Shown in pieces: positions 26,053-35,279 of a stretch of 64,000 bases of DNA. The number at the start of each line of letters is the position of its first letter. Positions within the stretch are counted from its first letter, which is position 1. Below the pieces are notes generated by a model. It made no database searches and was not told the DNA's origin. It was given only the letters and a program-made list of their open reading frames with translations. The position numbers were made by a program, and so were the translations under genes. The DNA is from Natrialba chahannaoensis JCM 10990 (GTDB lineage Archaea > Halobacteriota > Halobacteria > Halobacteriales > Natrialbaceae), in the NCBI RefSeq assembly GCF_000337135.1, contig NZ_AOIN01000067.1, positions 67,443-131,442 of the forward strand, in the 5' to 3' direction.

Positions 26053-26356
26053 GTTCTTGGTTTTTGGTGCTGTTAGTGCTGCTGGTGCTAGAGCTTCTGT
26101 GTGCTATTAAATCGACTGTGTTGAACAGCCATACGGCGTGGATTCCACTGTTTCACGGCAAATTTGTGTTGTAGCGGCACACACTATGGCAATTTCTCGA
26201 AACTCACGGAACCAAGGTCACGTTCGCACGGCGAAGCCGAGCGAGGTGGTTGACGCCGAGACGAGTTTCGGTCTCGATCGTAGAGCGCTGATTGGAGCGC
26301 CGCTCATCGATTCTGGAGTTACTCTACGATTTGTTTGGTTGTTGTGTGGGGCCGTG
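26053..26356. other. Intergenic stretch without recognised gene
   Basis: This gap follows the zinc-ribbon gene. Open frames in it have no family features and unusual composition. I see nothing to annotate. Confidence 0.5.
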
Positions 26357-26698
26357 TCACTCCGGTACTGCCGCGACTGCGTCTGCCACCGTCGTTCCGA
26401 CCTGTTCGTAGAACTGTCCACGGAGGCTATCAGCGTGTTGTGACATCTGGGTTAGGATCACGATGTGATCAGACTCAACGACGAACACAATGTCGAGGTC
26501 GATGTCGAAGAATGTCCCTCGAATAATAAATTTCGTTTTGTCGTACAACCCTTCGTGGTTCGGCGAGACTTTCCGGCAGACGTAGCCAGATCGGTCTCGG
26601 AGAGTGGTCTTCAGCTCTGCTGGCGTGAGATAGCGGTCGCATTTCTTGCGTGCTGTCGTGGTAATACGAATCGTATCAAGTGGCGACTCAGCGGTCAC
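26357..26698 (-). CDS. Hypothetical protein with RelE/DUF4258-like pattern
   Basis: A 113-residue protein. Two beta strands with positive charge (T-K-F-I-I-R-G-T-F-F then I-D-L-D-I-V-F-V-V-E) and an end strand H-I-V-I-L-T-Q-M-S-Q resemble small RelE-superfamily or DUF4258 toxins, which often end in a strand carrying a His. No antitoxin-like gene is adjacent on the same strand, so it may be a solitary domain with another role. The likeness is weak and based on pattern only. Confidence 0.5.
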   Translation of the reverse strand: MTAESPLDTIRITTTARKKCDRYLTPAELKTTLRDRSGYVCRKVSPNHEGLYDKTKFIIRGTFFDIDLDIVFVVESDHIVILTQMSQHADSLRGQFYEQVGTTVADAVAAVPE

Positions 26699-26813
26699 AC
26701 GCGAATACTACCGCCAGACGAACTTAAAACGATACGGCGATGCGTTCGCTATCGATCAATCCAATCTGGACCGCAGAGAAAAACCGATACGCATGTCTCC
26801 CTGACAGAACCGT

Positions 26814-27713
26814 ATGAGCGACGAGTCGGAACAACCGGCGGATCCAGAACCCGATGTCAACATCAGCGGTGGGACGACAGGTGGCGATGTCGCCACCTCG
26901 TTCGATCCTGCAACCGCCGAAACGCGAGCCGAACGCGTCGTCGACCGGCTCGGGGAGCGCTACTGGCAGAAGACCTACGGCGGACAGGACGCTTTCACCT
27001 GTCTCGTCCGCACGATTCTGAGTCAGAACACGAGCGACAAAGCAAGCCAGCCAGCACACGATGCACTGATCGAACGCTACGGGCACTCGAGTTCACGTGC
27101 GGATGAAACGGGAGCCAGCGCCGAAGCCGAGACGGGACCCACGCCAGCCAACGACGGCGAAGCGGACCTTGCGGTCGCACTCGCACACGCCGAGCAGTCA
27201 CAACTTGCCGAGACCATCAGTTCCGCGGGGCTCTACAACCAGAAATCCGAGATGCTCATCGGCGCGGCTGAGTGGGTCTGTGACGAGTTTGGCTCCGCGG
27301 CCGAGTTCGACCGATTCGTCACAGATGAAGCTCCCGACACCGTTCGCGAGACGCTCCTCGACGTGCGCGGGGTCGGTCCAAAGACGGCCGACTGTGTTCT
27401 TCTCTTTGCTGGCGGCCGCGGCGGCGTCTTCCCGGTTGACACGCACGTCCACCGAATCTACCGGCGCATGGGTATCGCACCCGCCGAGGCCGACCACGAG
27501 GAGGTCCGCGCGGTTCTCGAGGCCGAGGTGCCGGCCGCGAAGTGCGGCTTCGGACACACGGCCACGATCCAGTTCGGCCGCGAGTGCTGTACCGCGCGAA
27601 AACCGGCCTGTCTCGAGGACCCTGAGGCGTGCCCGATGGCCGACATCTGCGACCAGGTCGGTGTCTACCCCGAGACGGGCGAGGTCGTCGATCCTGCTGA
27701 CGCGCCGACGTAA
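26814..27713 (+). CDS. nth: Endonuclease III (HhH-GPD DNA glycosylase)
   Basis: A 299-residue base-excision repair enzyme that removes oxidised pyrimidines and cuts the abasic site. The helix-hairpin-helix is LLDVRGVGPKTADCVLLFA with the catalytic Lys, and the catalytic Asp is in F-P-V-D-T-H-V-H-R. The 4Fe-4S loop has four Cys but spaced C-x6-C-x6-C-x5-C, with four more residues in the middle than the usual C-x6-C-x2-C-x5-C. A 30-residue acidic insert (around residues 90-120) interrupts the N-terminal helices. Both oddities look like haloarchaeal loops rather than damage. Confidence 0.92.
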   Translation: MSDESEQPADPEPDVNISGGTTGGDVATSFDPATAETRAERVVDRLGERYWQKTYGGQDAFTCLVRTILSQNTSDKASQPAHDALIERYGHSSSRADETGASAEAETGPTPANDGEADLAVALAHAEQSQLAETISSAGLYNQKSEMLIGAAEWVCDEFGSAAEFDRFVTDEAPDTVRETLLDVRGVGPKTADCVLLFAGGRGGVFPVDTHVHRIYRRMGIAPAEADHEEVRAVLEAEVPAAKCGFGHTATIQFGRECCTARKPACLEDPEACPMADICDQVGVYPETGEVVDPADAPT

Positions 27714-27727
27714 CCTGCGCTAGGGTG

Positions 27728-27812
27728 TATAGTAGCCACTGCAAGTCACTACATACCTGATTCGTACGACTGCCGTGCGACCAATGTGTACATCGTTGCA
27801 GTGTCACTAGAG
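27728..27812. mobile_element. Miniature inverted-repeat element, copy B
   Basis: TATAGTAGCCACTGCAAGTC at the left matches copy C exactly, and the right part (TGTGTACATCGTTGCAGTGT) is a degraded version of the right ends of the other copies. Total length is about 85 bases. It lies between nth and the interrupted methyltransferase gene, ending 30 bases before that gene's ATG and so within its promoter region. Confidence 0.6.
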
Positions 27813-27842
27813 CTATTTCCGCACTCGAGTACCACACTCCCT

Positions 27843-28349
27843 ATGGCACGCCCCCTGACACTCCTGAAGACCGCCGTCTTCACTGTCCTCGTTCCGGGCA
27901 CCGTCGCCGGACTGATTCCCTGGCTGCTTGGGCGGAGTGATCTCGAGTACGACGTACTCGAGTTGTCGTCGGTCCAGCGCCTTGGACAACTCTCTCTGGT
28001 CGGTGGCGTTCTCCTGTATCTGCACACCGCGTTCCGGTTTGCGGACAGTGACGGGACACCATCGCCGAGCGATGAACCGGACGAACTCGTCACCGGTGGT
28101 GTCTACGCCTACAGCCGGAATCCGATGTATATCGGTGTCGTACTGGTCGTTGTTGGCTAGGCGATTCGGTACCGATCAGCGCTCGTCAGTTGGTGGGCGG
28201 TCGGCTGTCTGCTCGGCTTTCACAGACGCGTCGTGAGGTACGAGGAGCCGCATCTGGCGGCCGAACACGGCGAGGCGTTCGATGCATATGCAGAGCGTGT
28301 CCCGCGCTGGTTTCCTCTGTCACGGGTTCTTCGCCGAGTCGTCGAATAA
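27843..28349 (+). pseudogene. ICMT/PEMT-like methyltransferase interrupted by an in-frame TAG
   Basis: The reading frame encodes a 168-residue membrane protein of the isoprenylcysteine carboxyl methyltransferase / phospholipid methyltransferase type. It has several hydrophobic helices and the motif YAYSRNPMYIGVVLVVVG; after the stop come R-Y-E-E-P-H-L, E-A-F-D-A-Y and V-P-R-W-F-P, which complete the family's SAM-binding end. A TAG at 28158-28160 interrupts it after 105 codons, and the frame is otherwise open to the TAA at 28347. Homologues often have Glu at that position, one base from TAG. It is either a fresh nonsense mutation, a sequencing error or a read-through. Confidence 0.75.
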
Positions 28350-28587
28350 GCGAACCGCTCGGTTCTGTACCGCTTGTCCGTGGCTATTTACCGTCATATA
28401 TGTGATAGTTCACTTTCTCATCTGGTCTGGTAGGGTGAGGTTGTTGGGACAGACGACTCCGTGTCAACATTGACGGCCAATAGTGAGTGAGCGTCGCTTC
28501 CTGTGGAGTGTATGGTCATGAGTCACAAGATGTAGTTCGAACATCACAACGGTTTTATGTCGCAATCGGGGTAGAACCGGGGCACCA

Positions 28588-29730
28588 ATGGCTGCAGGCC
28601 CAGAACGGGATGCAGAGGTTGACGAGACGAAGTCCGCGATCGACGCTTCAACTACCACATCGGCTGGATCTACCTCGAGACGGCGGTTACTCTCCGCAAC
28701 GGCGGTTGGTTCTGTCACTGCCCTCGCCGGCTGTGCCGAACTGCTCGGCAGTGGGGACCCGCTGCGCGTGAGTATCTGGAGCGGCAATTACGCAGATCGC
28801 TTCGAGGAAGGTGTTGTCGACCGATACGAGGCTGACCACGACACCGAAATCGAGATTCACCGTGGCTGGGACGAAATCCTGGCCGACATCCAGTCGGCAC
28901 CTGAGGATAACCCGCCGTTCGACGTCACCGTTGCCGAGGGGAACTTCTACTACTACGGCCGTCAGCAGGACCTCTTCGAGCCGATTCGCGAGGAGAATAT
29001 CCCGAACGCCGACGGTATCATCGACTTCTACAGCGAAATGCGCGACACGGAGTACGGGCTCCCCGTCGACGGCGCGCCGTGTACCATCATCCACCGGGAG
29101 GACGCAGACGTTGACCCCGAACAGTGGGGCGACCTCTCCTCGTCGGCCGTCGCCGACAGCACCGGTATCGGCGTCGATACCGGCTTCTGGTGGTACCCGC
29201 TCTACGCCGCCGCGATCGGCATGGACGAGGAAGACGGTGCTGGCGAGATGCACGACGAGGCCTACCACGACGACGTGCTCGATCAGGTCGAGGACTGGAA
29301 CGTCCAGAGCTGGGCGAGCTCCGGCGAGGACATCTGGCGAGCCTTTGAAAACGGCGTCATCGATGTCGCCCAGTGGTACTACGACCAGACCGCCTACGAC
29401 ATCGACGACTACGACGGGCTGACCCACACGATGCCCGACCAGACAACTGGCTGGCTCAACAACTGGTGTGTCGTCCGCGGCACCGACAAACGCGCCGAGG
29501 CAGAGGAGTTCATCAACTTCCTGCTCGACGCCGACGTGCAGTCCGAGTGGTCCGAACACGCGCCGATGGTGTTCAGCAACGAGGACATCGAGTACGCCGA
29601 GGGACTCGAGGACGACCTTCCGACGACGACCGAGGAGGCACAGGACATCGCGTTCCCGGACTGGGAGTTCCTCGCGAGCCACGACGATCACCTGTCAGAC
29701 CAGTTCTCGACGATCCAACAGCAGTCCTGA
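28588..29730 (+). CDS. potD: Spermidine/putrescine-type ABC substrate-binding lipoprotein
   Basis: A 380-residue extracellular binding protein. A Tat-type signal (T-S-R-R-R-L-L-S-A-T) is followed by a lipobox L-A-G-C with the lipidated Cys near residue 51. The mature protein has the PotD-like opening L-R-V-S-I-W-S-G-N-Y and ends with P-D-W-E-F-L-A. Acidic and aromatic residues line the expected pocket. It captures polyamines or a related cation for the transporter encoded by the next three genes. The substrate is a family-level guess. Confidence 0.85.
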   Translation: MAAGPERDAEVDETKSAIDASTTTSAGSTSRRRLLSATAVGSVTALAGCAELLGSGDPLRVSIWSGNYADRFEEGVVDRYEADHDTEIEIHRGWDEILADIQSAPEDNPPFDVTVAEGNFYYYGRQQDLFEPIREENIPNADGIIDFYSEMRDTEYGLPVDGAPCTIIHREDADVDPEQWGDLSSSAVADSTGIGVDTGFWWYPLYAAAIGMDEEDGAGEMHDEAYHDDVLDQVEDWNVQSWASSGEDIWRAFENGVIDVAQWYYDQTAYDIDDYDGLTHTMPDQTTGWLNNWCVVRGTDKRAEAEEFINFLLDADVQSEWSEHAPMVFSNEDIEYAEGLEDDLPTTTEEAQDIAFPDWEFLASHDDHLSDQFSTIQQQS

Positions 29731-29811
29731 GCAGCGACGGCGACACTCCATCACTCACACCACAATTTCACCTACCTGTCACTGAGCGCACTCCATACCA
29801 ACTCCATATCA

Positions 29812-30957
29812 ATGTCAGAAATCACACTGCACGACTTAGAAAAGCAATACGGCGAGACGACCGCCGTCGAAGAGGTCTCCGTCGAAATCGAAGACGGCGA
29901 GTTGCTGTGTCTGCTCGGCCCGAGCGGCAGCGGCAAGTCGACGACCCTGCGCATGATCGCCGGTCTCGAGACGCCCACGAGCGGCGAGATCTCGATCAAC
30001 GGCGACGACGTCACCGACGATCCGGCATACGAACGAACCACCTCGACGGTGTTCCAGGACTGGGCACTGTTCCCGCACAAGACCGTTCGCGAGAACGTCG
30101 AGTTCGGCCTCAAGATGCGCGGCGTCCCGGCCGACGAGCGCGCACAACGGGCCGAGTCGATGCTCGAGCGCGTCCAGATGGACGGGTACGGCGACGACGA
30201 TCCGACGAACCTGAGCGGCGGCCAGAAACAGCGCGTCGCACTCGCCCGCTCGCTCGCGGTCAATCCGGATGTCCTCCTGCTCGACGAACCGCTGTCGAAC
30301 CTCGACAAGCGCCTGCGCGAGGACATGCAGATCGAACTCCGCGAAATCCACGAGGATTTAGACGAGACCTTCGTCCACGTCACCCACGACCAGGACGAGG
30401 CGTTCACGCTCGCCGACCGCATCGGCATCATGGATCAGGGGGAACTCATCCAGGTCGGCGACCCCGACGAAGTCTACGAGAACCCGAAGAACCAGTTCAT
30501 CGAGTCGTTCCTCGGCGATACCAACTTCGTCAACAGTCGCGTCACACGAGCGACTGCCGACGCCGTCTACGTCGACACCGACCTCGGCACCGAACTCGTA
30601 TTACCGACAGACGCCGAACCAGCCGTCGACGAGGGAACGGCACTCACGCTCTCGTTGCGCCCGGAAATTCTCTCGATCGACCAACCGTCTGCTGATGGCG
30701 GCACGGCCGCTGCTGACGCCAGCGAGCAACTCGCCACCGACGGCAGCTCGCGAACCGCCGTCACCGGCACCGTCGAGAACGTCGTCTACCGCGGCTCGAC
30801 CGTTCGCTACTCCGCCGACATCGACGGCACGTCCATGTTCGCCGAGCGAACCGACGCGAGTACCGGCGCGCTGTCGGCCGACGACCAGATCCGACTCGAG
30901 TGGAACGGCGCAGACGTGCTGGCCTTCCGCGAGGACGGAACGCGGGTTTCCCTCTAA
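29812..30957 (+). CDS. potA: ABC transporter ATP-binding protein (PotA-like)
   Basis: A 381-residue ATPase of the polyamine-type importer. It has Walker A (L-L-G-P-S-G-S-G-K-S-T), the signature L-S-G-G-Q-K-Q-R-V-A-L-A-R, Walker B (V-L-L-L-D-E-P-L-S-N-L-D) and a switch His in V-T-H-D-Q-D-E-A. Residues about 240-380 are TOBE-like regulatory domains with an acidic insert. It is 81 bases after potD and ends three bases before potB, so the genes form one operon. Confidence 0.93.
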   Translation: MSEITLHDLEKQYGETTAVEEVSVEIEDGELLCLLGPSGSGKSTTLRMIAGLETPTSGEISINGDDVTDDPAYERTTSTVFQDWALFPHKTVRENVEFGLKMRGVPADERAQRAESMLERVQMDGYGDDDPTNLSGGQKQRVALARSLAVNPDVLLLDEPLSNLDKRLREDMQIELREIHEDLDETFVHVTHDQDEAFTLADRIGIMDQGELIQVGDPDEVYENPKNQFIESFLGDTNFVNSRVTRATADAVYVDTDLGTELVLPTDAEPAVDEGTALTLSLRPEILSIDQPSADGGTAAADASEQLATDGSSRTAVTGTVENVVYRGSTVRYSADIDGTSMFAERTDASTGALSADDQIRLEWNGADVLAFREDGTRVSL

Positions 30958-30960
30958 GCA

Positions 30961-31896
30961 ATGTCTGAGACGACATCACTGCCACAGATCCCGACCTCGC
31001 TCGCCTCGCTCCGGGAGTCGGTCGCCGGCCAGTCGAGTTCGACACGGGCGCTCCTGCTAATGGCCCCGCTGATCGCGTTCGAACTGCTGGTGTTCGTGAT
31101 TCCGTTCCTGATCCTGCTGCGGATCAGCTTCGCGGAACCATCGAGCGATCTGATCTACGAACCGGGGACGTGGTCGGTCGAGGCCTACGCCGGCGTCATC
31201 GACAACATCCTGGCGTTCGAGTTGTTCTGGAGTATCGTCAGCTACTCGTTCCTGTTAGGGATCGTGGTGACCGTCGTGACGGTCGCGCTCGCGCTGTTCT
31301 ACGCGTACGCCATCTGGCGCGCGACCGGGCTGATCAAGACGCTCTTGCTGTTCTCGGTCGTCTTGCCGCTGCTGACGACGCTTGTCATCCGGACGTACGC
31401 ATTCTCACCGCTGCTGTCGCCGACAGGGACATTCAACGACCTCTTGCTTTCGGTCGGTCTCCTCTCGGACCCCGTCCAGTTCGTTCCAAGTACGGTTGGT
31501 GCCGTGATCGGCCAGGTCTACATCGTCCTGCCGTACGCCGTGCTGGCGATCTACAGCGTGCTGGCGACGATGGACTGGCACGTCGTCGAGGCAGCCCGAG
31601 ACCTCGGTGCGAGTCGACCGCGCTCTGTTGTGGAGGTCGTCGTGCCACAGGCGATGCCCGGCATTATCGTCGCAGCGGTCATCTCCTTCGCTTGGAGCGT
31701 CGGCGCGTACGCCGCACCGGGACTGCTCTCGGAGAACATTACGTTCGCACTCTACGTCGAGGAGTTGTTACTTGGCGACCTGCGTTATCCGACCGCCGCC
31801 GCACTGTCGGTCATCATGCTCGTCCTGATGCTCGTCACGATTTCGATCATGTTCGCCGTTCTCAACCGCTTCGGAGGTGACTTCGACCTTGCATAG
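30961..31896 (+). CDS. potB: ABC transporter permease (PotB-like)
   Basis: A 311-residue permease with six predicted membrane helices after a polar N-terminal stretch. The EAA loop, which contacts the ATPase, is V-V-E-A-A-R-D-L-G-A-S-R-P-R-S near residue 210. It forms the membrane channel with the next gene's product. Three bases separate it from potA. Confidence 0.9.
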   Translation: MSETTSLPQIPTSLASLRESVAGQSSSTRALLLMAPLIAFELLVFVIPFLILLRISFAEPSSDLIYEPGTWSVEAYAGVIDNILAFELFWSIVSYSFLLGIVVTVVTVALALFYAYAIWRATGLIKTLLLFSVVLPLLTTLVIRTYAFSPLLSPTGTFNDLLLSVGLLSDPVQFVPSTVGAVIGQVYIVLPYAVLAIYSVLATMDWHVVEAARDLGASRPRSVVEVVVPQAMPGIIVAAVISFAWSVGAYAAPGLLSENITFALYVEELLLGDLRYPTAAALSVIMLVLMLVTISIMFAVLNRFGGDFDLA

Positions 31897-32695
31897 AGAG
31901 ACACTCGAGAACGCCGTGTTCCGTGCCGGCTACGGCGCGCTGCTGGTGTTCATGTTGTTGCCGCTGCTCGTCGTCGTCGTGACGTCGTTCTCGGCGTCGA
32001 GACGGGTCGCGTTCCCACCGGACAGCTACTCGTTCGTCTGGTATGTCGATTTCTTCGACAGCACACAGTGGTTAGACGCCTTCACGAACAGCATCGTCAT
32101 CGGCGTCGGAACGGCGCTGCTCGCAACGGTGCTCGGCGTGCTGGGTGCGTTCGGGCAGGAACTGGAAACTGACAGCGTGGTCGGCTCGGTTGTGGCACCG
32201 GTCGTGTTGATCCCGCTGTTGATCCCGCCGGTGATACTCGGCATCACGCTGTTGCTGTACTTCAACGAAGTCGGCCTGCGGGGATCCTACGCGAGCATCA
32301 TTCTGGCGCACACGCTGTGGGCGACACCGCTCGTCTACTTCGTGATGCGCTCGGTATTCAGCCGGTTCGACTGGCAACAGCTCGACGCGGCCCACGACCT
32401 CGGTGCGGGGCCGGTTCGCTCGTTCGTCTATGTCGTTCTACCGAACGTGAAACACGGCATCTTCGTGGGCGGGCTGCTGGCGTTCATCATTAGCCTGCAA
32501 GAGTTCGTGATGGCGCTGTTCCTCTCGACGCCAGGGACTGAGACGATTCCGGTGCTCGCCTGGACGGAGATCCGCCAGGCGCTCGATCCGATGGTGAGCG
32601 TCGTCTCGACGTTCCTCATTCTGATCTCGATCGGCGCAATCATCGTCGCCGCGATTGCGACGAACCTCGAGTGGGTGTCGAAACAGCTCTCCTAA
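31889..32695 (+). CDS. potC: ABC transporter permease (PotC-like), TTG start
   Basis: A permease of about 268 residues with six helices and an EAA loop (Q-L-D-A-A-H-D-L-G-A-G-P-V-R-S). Start choice: a strong ribosome-binding site GGAGGTGA lies at 31873-31880 inside the end of potB, and the in-frame TTG at 31889 stands at ideal distance from it, while the GTG at 31877 is part of the site itself. I therefore use TTG, which gives an 8-base overlap with potB and translational coupling. It completes the importer. Confidence 0.9.
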   Translation: MHRETLENAVFRAGYGALLVFMLLPLLVVVVTSFSASRRVAFPPDSYSFVWYVDFFDSTQWLDAFTNSIVIGVGTALLATVLGVLGAFGQELETDSVVGSVVAPVVLIPLLIPPVILGITLLLYFNEVGLRGSYASIILAHTLWATPLVYFVMRSVFSRFDWQQLDAAHDLGAGPVRSFVYVVLPNVKHGIFVGGLLAFIISLQEFVMALFLSTPGTETIPVLAWTEIRQALDPMVSVVSTFLILISIGAIIVAAIATNLEWVSKQLS

Positions 32696-32813
32696 CTCCT
32701 TTTCGAGGCCGACGGTCGTCGAATTTCATTTCTGCCACATCTTGATTGAAAATCGTAGTACCCTCTTGTGGGCGATTACAGCTACCTTGCTTGGTCAGGA
32801 CAGTGAGGTAACG

Positions 32814-35279
32814 TCAGGTCACGTCATCGCTTGCAGCAGGGAGTGTAAACGAGAATGTCGCACCCTCGCCTGGCTCAGACTCAACCCAGATGTCGCCATC
32901 GTGGCGTTCGACAATGCGCTTGCAGAGCGCGAGGCCAATCCCCGTTCCCGAGTGCTCGTCTTGGGCGTGTAGGCTCTGGAATATCTCGAAGACACGCTCT
33001 TTGTCGTCCGGGGCAATACCGATTCCCTCGTCGGCGACTGAGACGACGACATTCGACCCGCTCCGCGCAGCCGAGATCTCCACCTGTGGCGGGCCGTCAC
33101 TGTACTCGATTGCGTTAGACAGCAGGTTCTGGAATACCTGCCGTAACTGCCCTGGATCACCCTCAACATGAGGCAGCGACTGGGCTGTGATCTCGGCATC
33201 GCTCTCTTCGATGCTCATCTGGAGATCCTGGCGAACATCCGCGAGAACGGCATCCAGATCAATCGGCTCGAAGGGGTTACCGCGCGTTTCGATCCGTGAG
33301 TACTCGAGTAACCCCTTGATCATGGCGCGCATCCGTTCGGCACCGTCGATGGCGAACTCGATGAACTCCTCACCGTCCTCATCGAACTCATCCCCGTAAC
33401 GGCACTCGATCAACTGGAGATAGCTTGTGACCATCCGCAGAGGCTCCTGGAGGTCGTGTGAGGCGGCGTAGGCGAACTGTTCGAGGCGCTTGTTGGATTC
33501 CTTGAGTCGTTGTTCAAACTGCTTGCGCTCGGTGATATCGGCCATGGCACCAGGGAACGATACTGGATTCCCATCGTCGTCGTACTCGACGTGTCCGCGC
33601 GCAACGACCCACCGGAGGTCGTCGTTGGCGTCCCAAACGCGGTACTCATCTTCGTACTCCGCTCCCGATTCGATAGTGTCGTCGATCTTTTGTTTCACTC
33701 GCTCGCGATCATCGTCATGGATCGCAGAGACGAACTGATCGAGTGAGACACCTTCGGCGGCCGCGTCGGGATCGATCCCGAACTTCTTGGCGAAGGATGC
33801 GCCTGCAACCATCCGGTCCTCGGGGATATACCACTCCCAGGTTCCGACAGCGCCAGCTTCTGTTGCCGCTTCCAGTCGCTCTTTTGCATCTTCGAGATCG
33901 CGCTTGCGTTCGACCCGCTCGGTCACGTCGTTCACCACCCCCAACCATCGACTTATTTTGCCCTCCTCATCGAAGAGCGGTGTGGCACGCGAAACGACCC
34001 AGGCTACGGTGTCGTCTTCACGAACGACCCGGTGTTCCAACTCGAAGCTGCTTTTCGTGTGAATCGCTTCGTCAATGGTTTGCTGGACGCGGGGCTGGTC
34101 TTCGGGTGGGACATATTGTTCAACCCATGACCGCCCGTGCTCGTCGGCATCAGCCAGAAAATCTGATCCCGCGACACTGTCTAGCTCGCTCCAATCTGCG
34201 TTCGTACTGAACACTGCATCCGACGTGGTGGTGACTAACGCGCGAAAGCGCTCTTCACTCTCGCGCAGTTGTTCGTACGCTTCTCGCTTTGCCTGTTGGA
34301 GTAGCTCCTGTCCGCGCAACACGACGTCCGATGCGAGCTGTGAATCCGCGGCGTCTCGATCCTGTAGTAGCTCCTCTTCGCCCTCTGCCTGGAGTTCCTG
34401 GACGATCGGCGTGATATCCTCGACACTGTGGACGATGTAGTCGATTTCCCCAGCTGTGTCAAACACTGGTGAATTGATCGGACTCCACCAGCGCTCCTCG
34501 AATCCATTGTCATCTGACTCACGGTCGGGGATCGGGTAGTGCGTCACCGGCATGGTGTCCGCTTCCCCGGTGGCCGCGACTTTATCGAGTGATTCACGGA
34601 GGTTCTCGACACCGTCGGCTGGGTCGTCGGGGTTATTCGGAAAGATTTCGAACAATGTGTTCCCCAGCATCTCCGACCGGTCGGTCATCGTCGCCTCCAG
34701 ATATGCATCGCTCACGGCCACGATTTTGTAGTCCTCTGGCTGTACGATGAGATAGTTCCCAGGGACGTTCTCGAACAATCGACGAAAGGTCGCTTCGGTG
34801 GCTTCCGTTTCCGTTTCCGTTTCTGTTTCCGTTTCCGTTTCCGCTTCTGTTTTTATCTGTTTGCGGTCGCCAATTTCGCGAACGATTCCGACTGTTCCCT
34901 GCACGGTATCCCCTGCATCGAGGACGTTCACCCGAACTTCACAGCGAACCTGTTCGCCCTCCGCGGTTTCCAGGGTGAGATCGAGTGCCTCGCTTTGGTC
35001 GGCGGCGTTCGCTCGGAGACGGTCGATCTCACGGTCGATCACCACACTGTCGCCGCCAAAGAGCATGGACACGTGTTCGTCGAGCAGCTCCTCACGCGTG
35101 TATCCCGTTCTCTCGACGAGGACGTCGTTGATCGAGACAAGGCAGCCATCGGTGTCGAGCCGATAAACTCCGTCGTCGATCGTATTGACGAGGGTACGAT
35201 AGTGCTGGAGGGCCTCGGTGTCATCGGCATCTCCCCAGAATGCCATTTCGGAAGCTCCAGCCCGTTCACTCATACACAT
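32814..35279 (-). CDS. Multi-PAS sensor histidine kinase
   Basis: An 821-residue cytosolic kinase without membrane segments. PAS domains cover about 25-140, 165-295, 338-455 and 470-590, each ending in D-I-T-E-R-type motifs. The dimerisation domain has the phospho-accepting His in A-A-S-H-D-L-Q-E-P-L-R (about residue 608). The ATPase domain follows with Q-N-L-L-S-N-A-I-E-Y-S, D-E-G-I-G-I-A and G-T-G-I-G-L-A-L. PAS1 and PAS2 are joined by a run of Glu-Thr repeats. It probably senses redox, light or energy state and phosphorylates a response regulator encoded elsewhere. Met-1 and Met-3 are both possible starts. Confidence 0.92.
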   Translation of the reverse strand: MCMSERAGASEMAFWGDADDTEALQHYRTLVNTIDDGVYRLDTDGCLVSINDVLVERTGYTREELLDEHVSMLFGGDSVVIDREIDRLRANAADQSEALDLTLETAEGEQVRCEVRVNVLDAGDTVQGTVGIVREIGDRKQIKTEAETETETETETETEATEATFRRLFENVPGNYLIVQPEDYKIVAVSDAYLEATMTDRSEMLGNTLFEIFPNNPDDPADGVENLRESLDKVAATGEADTMPVTHYPIPDRESDDNGFEERWWSPINSPVFDTAGEIDYIVHSVEDITPIVQELQAEGEEELLQDRDAADSQLASDVVLRGQELLQQAKREAYEQLRESEERFRALVTTTSDAVFSTNADWSELDSVAGSDFLADADEHGRSWVEQYVPPEDQPRVQQTIDEAIHTKSSFELEHRVVREDDTVAWVVSRATPLFDEEGKISRWLGVVNDVTERVERKRDLEDAKERLEAATEAGAVGTWEWYIPEDRMVAGASFAKKFGIDPDAAAEGVSLDQFVSAIHDDDRERVKQKIDDTIESGAEYEDEYRVWDANDDLRWVVARGHVEYDDDGNPVSFPGAMADITERKQFEQRLKESNKRLEQFAYAASHDLQEPLRMVTSYLQLIECRYGDEFDEDGEEFIEFAIDGAERMRAMIKGLLEYSRIETRGNPFEPIDLDAVLADVRQDLQMSIEESDAEITAQSLPHVEGDPGQLRQVFQNLLSNAIEYSDGPPQVEISAARSGSNVVVSVADEGIGIAPDDKERVFEIFQSLHAQDEHSGTGIGLALCKRIVERHDGDIWVESEPGEGATFSFTLPAASDDVT
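34801..34851 (-). repeat. In-frame hexanucleotide repeat in the kinase
   Basis: Seven to eight nearly perfect TTTCCG/TTTCTG units, read on the minus strand as Glu-Thr pairs (residues about 146-159 of the kinase), link its first two PAS domains. Because the unit is six bases, slippage would change linker length without breaking the frame. Confidence 0.8.

Noticed and set aside
28687-29691. Minus-strand open frame of 334 codons
   Set aside because: It is antisense to the solute-binding protein, which has a signal peptide and lipobox.
29373-30695. Plus-strand open frame of 440 codons across potD-potA
   Set aside because: Arg-rich out-of-frame translation running across two recognisable genes.
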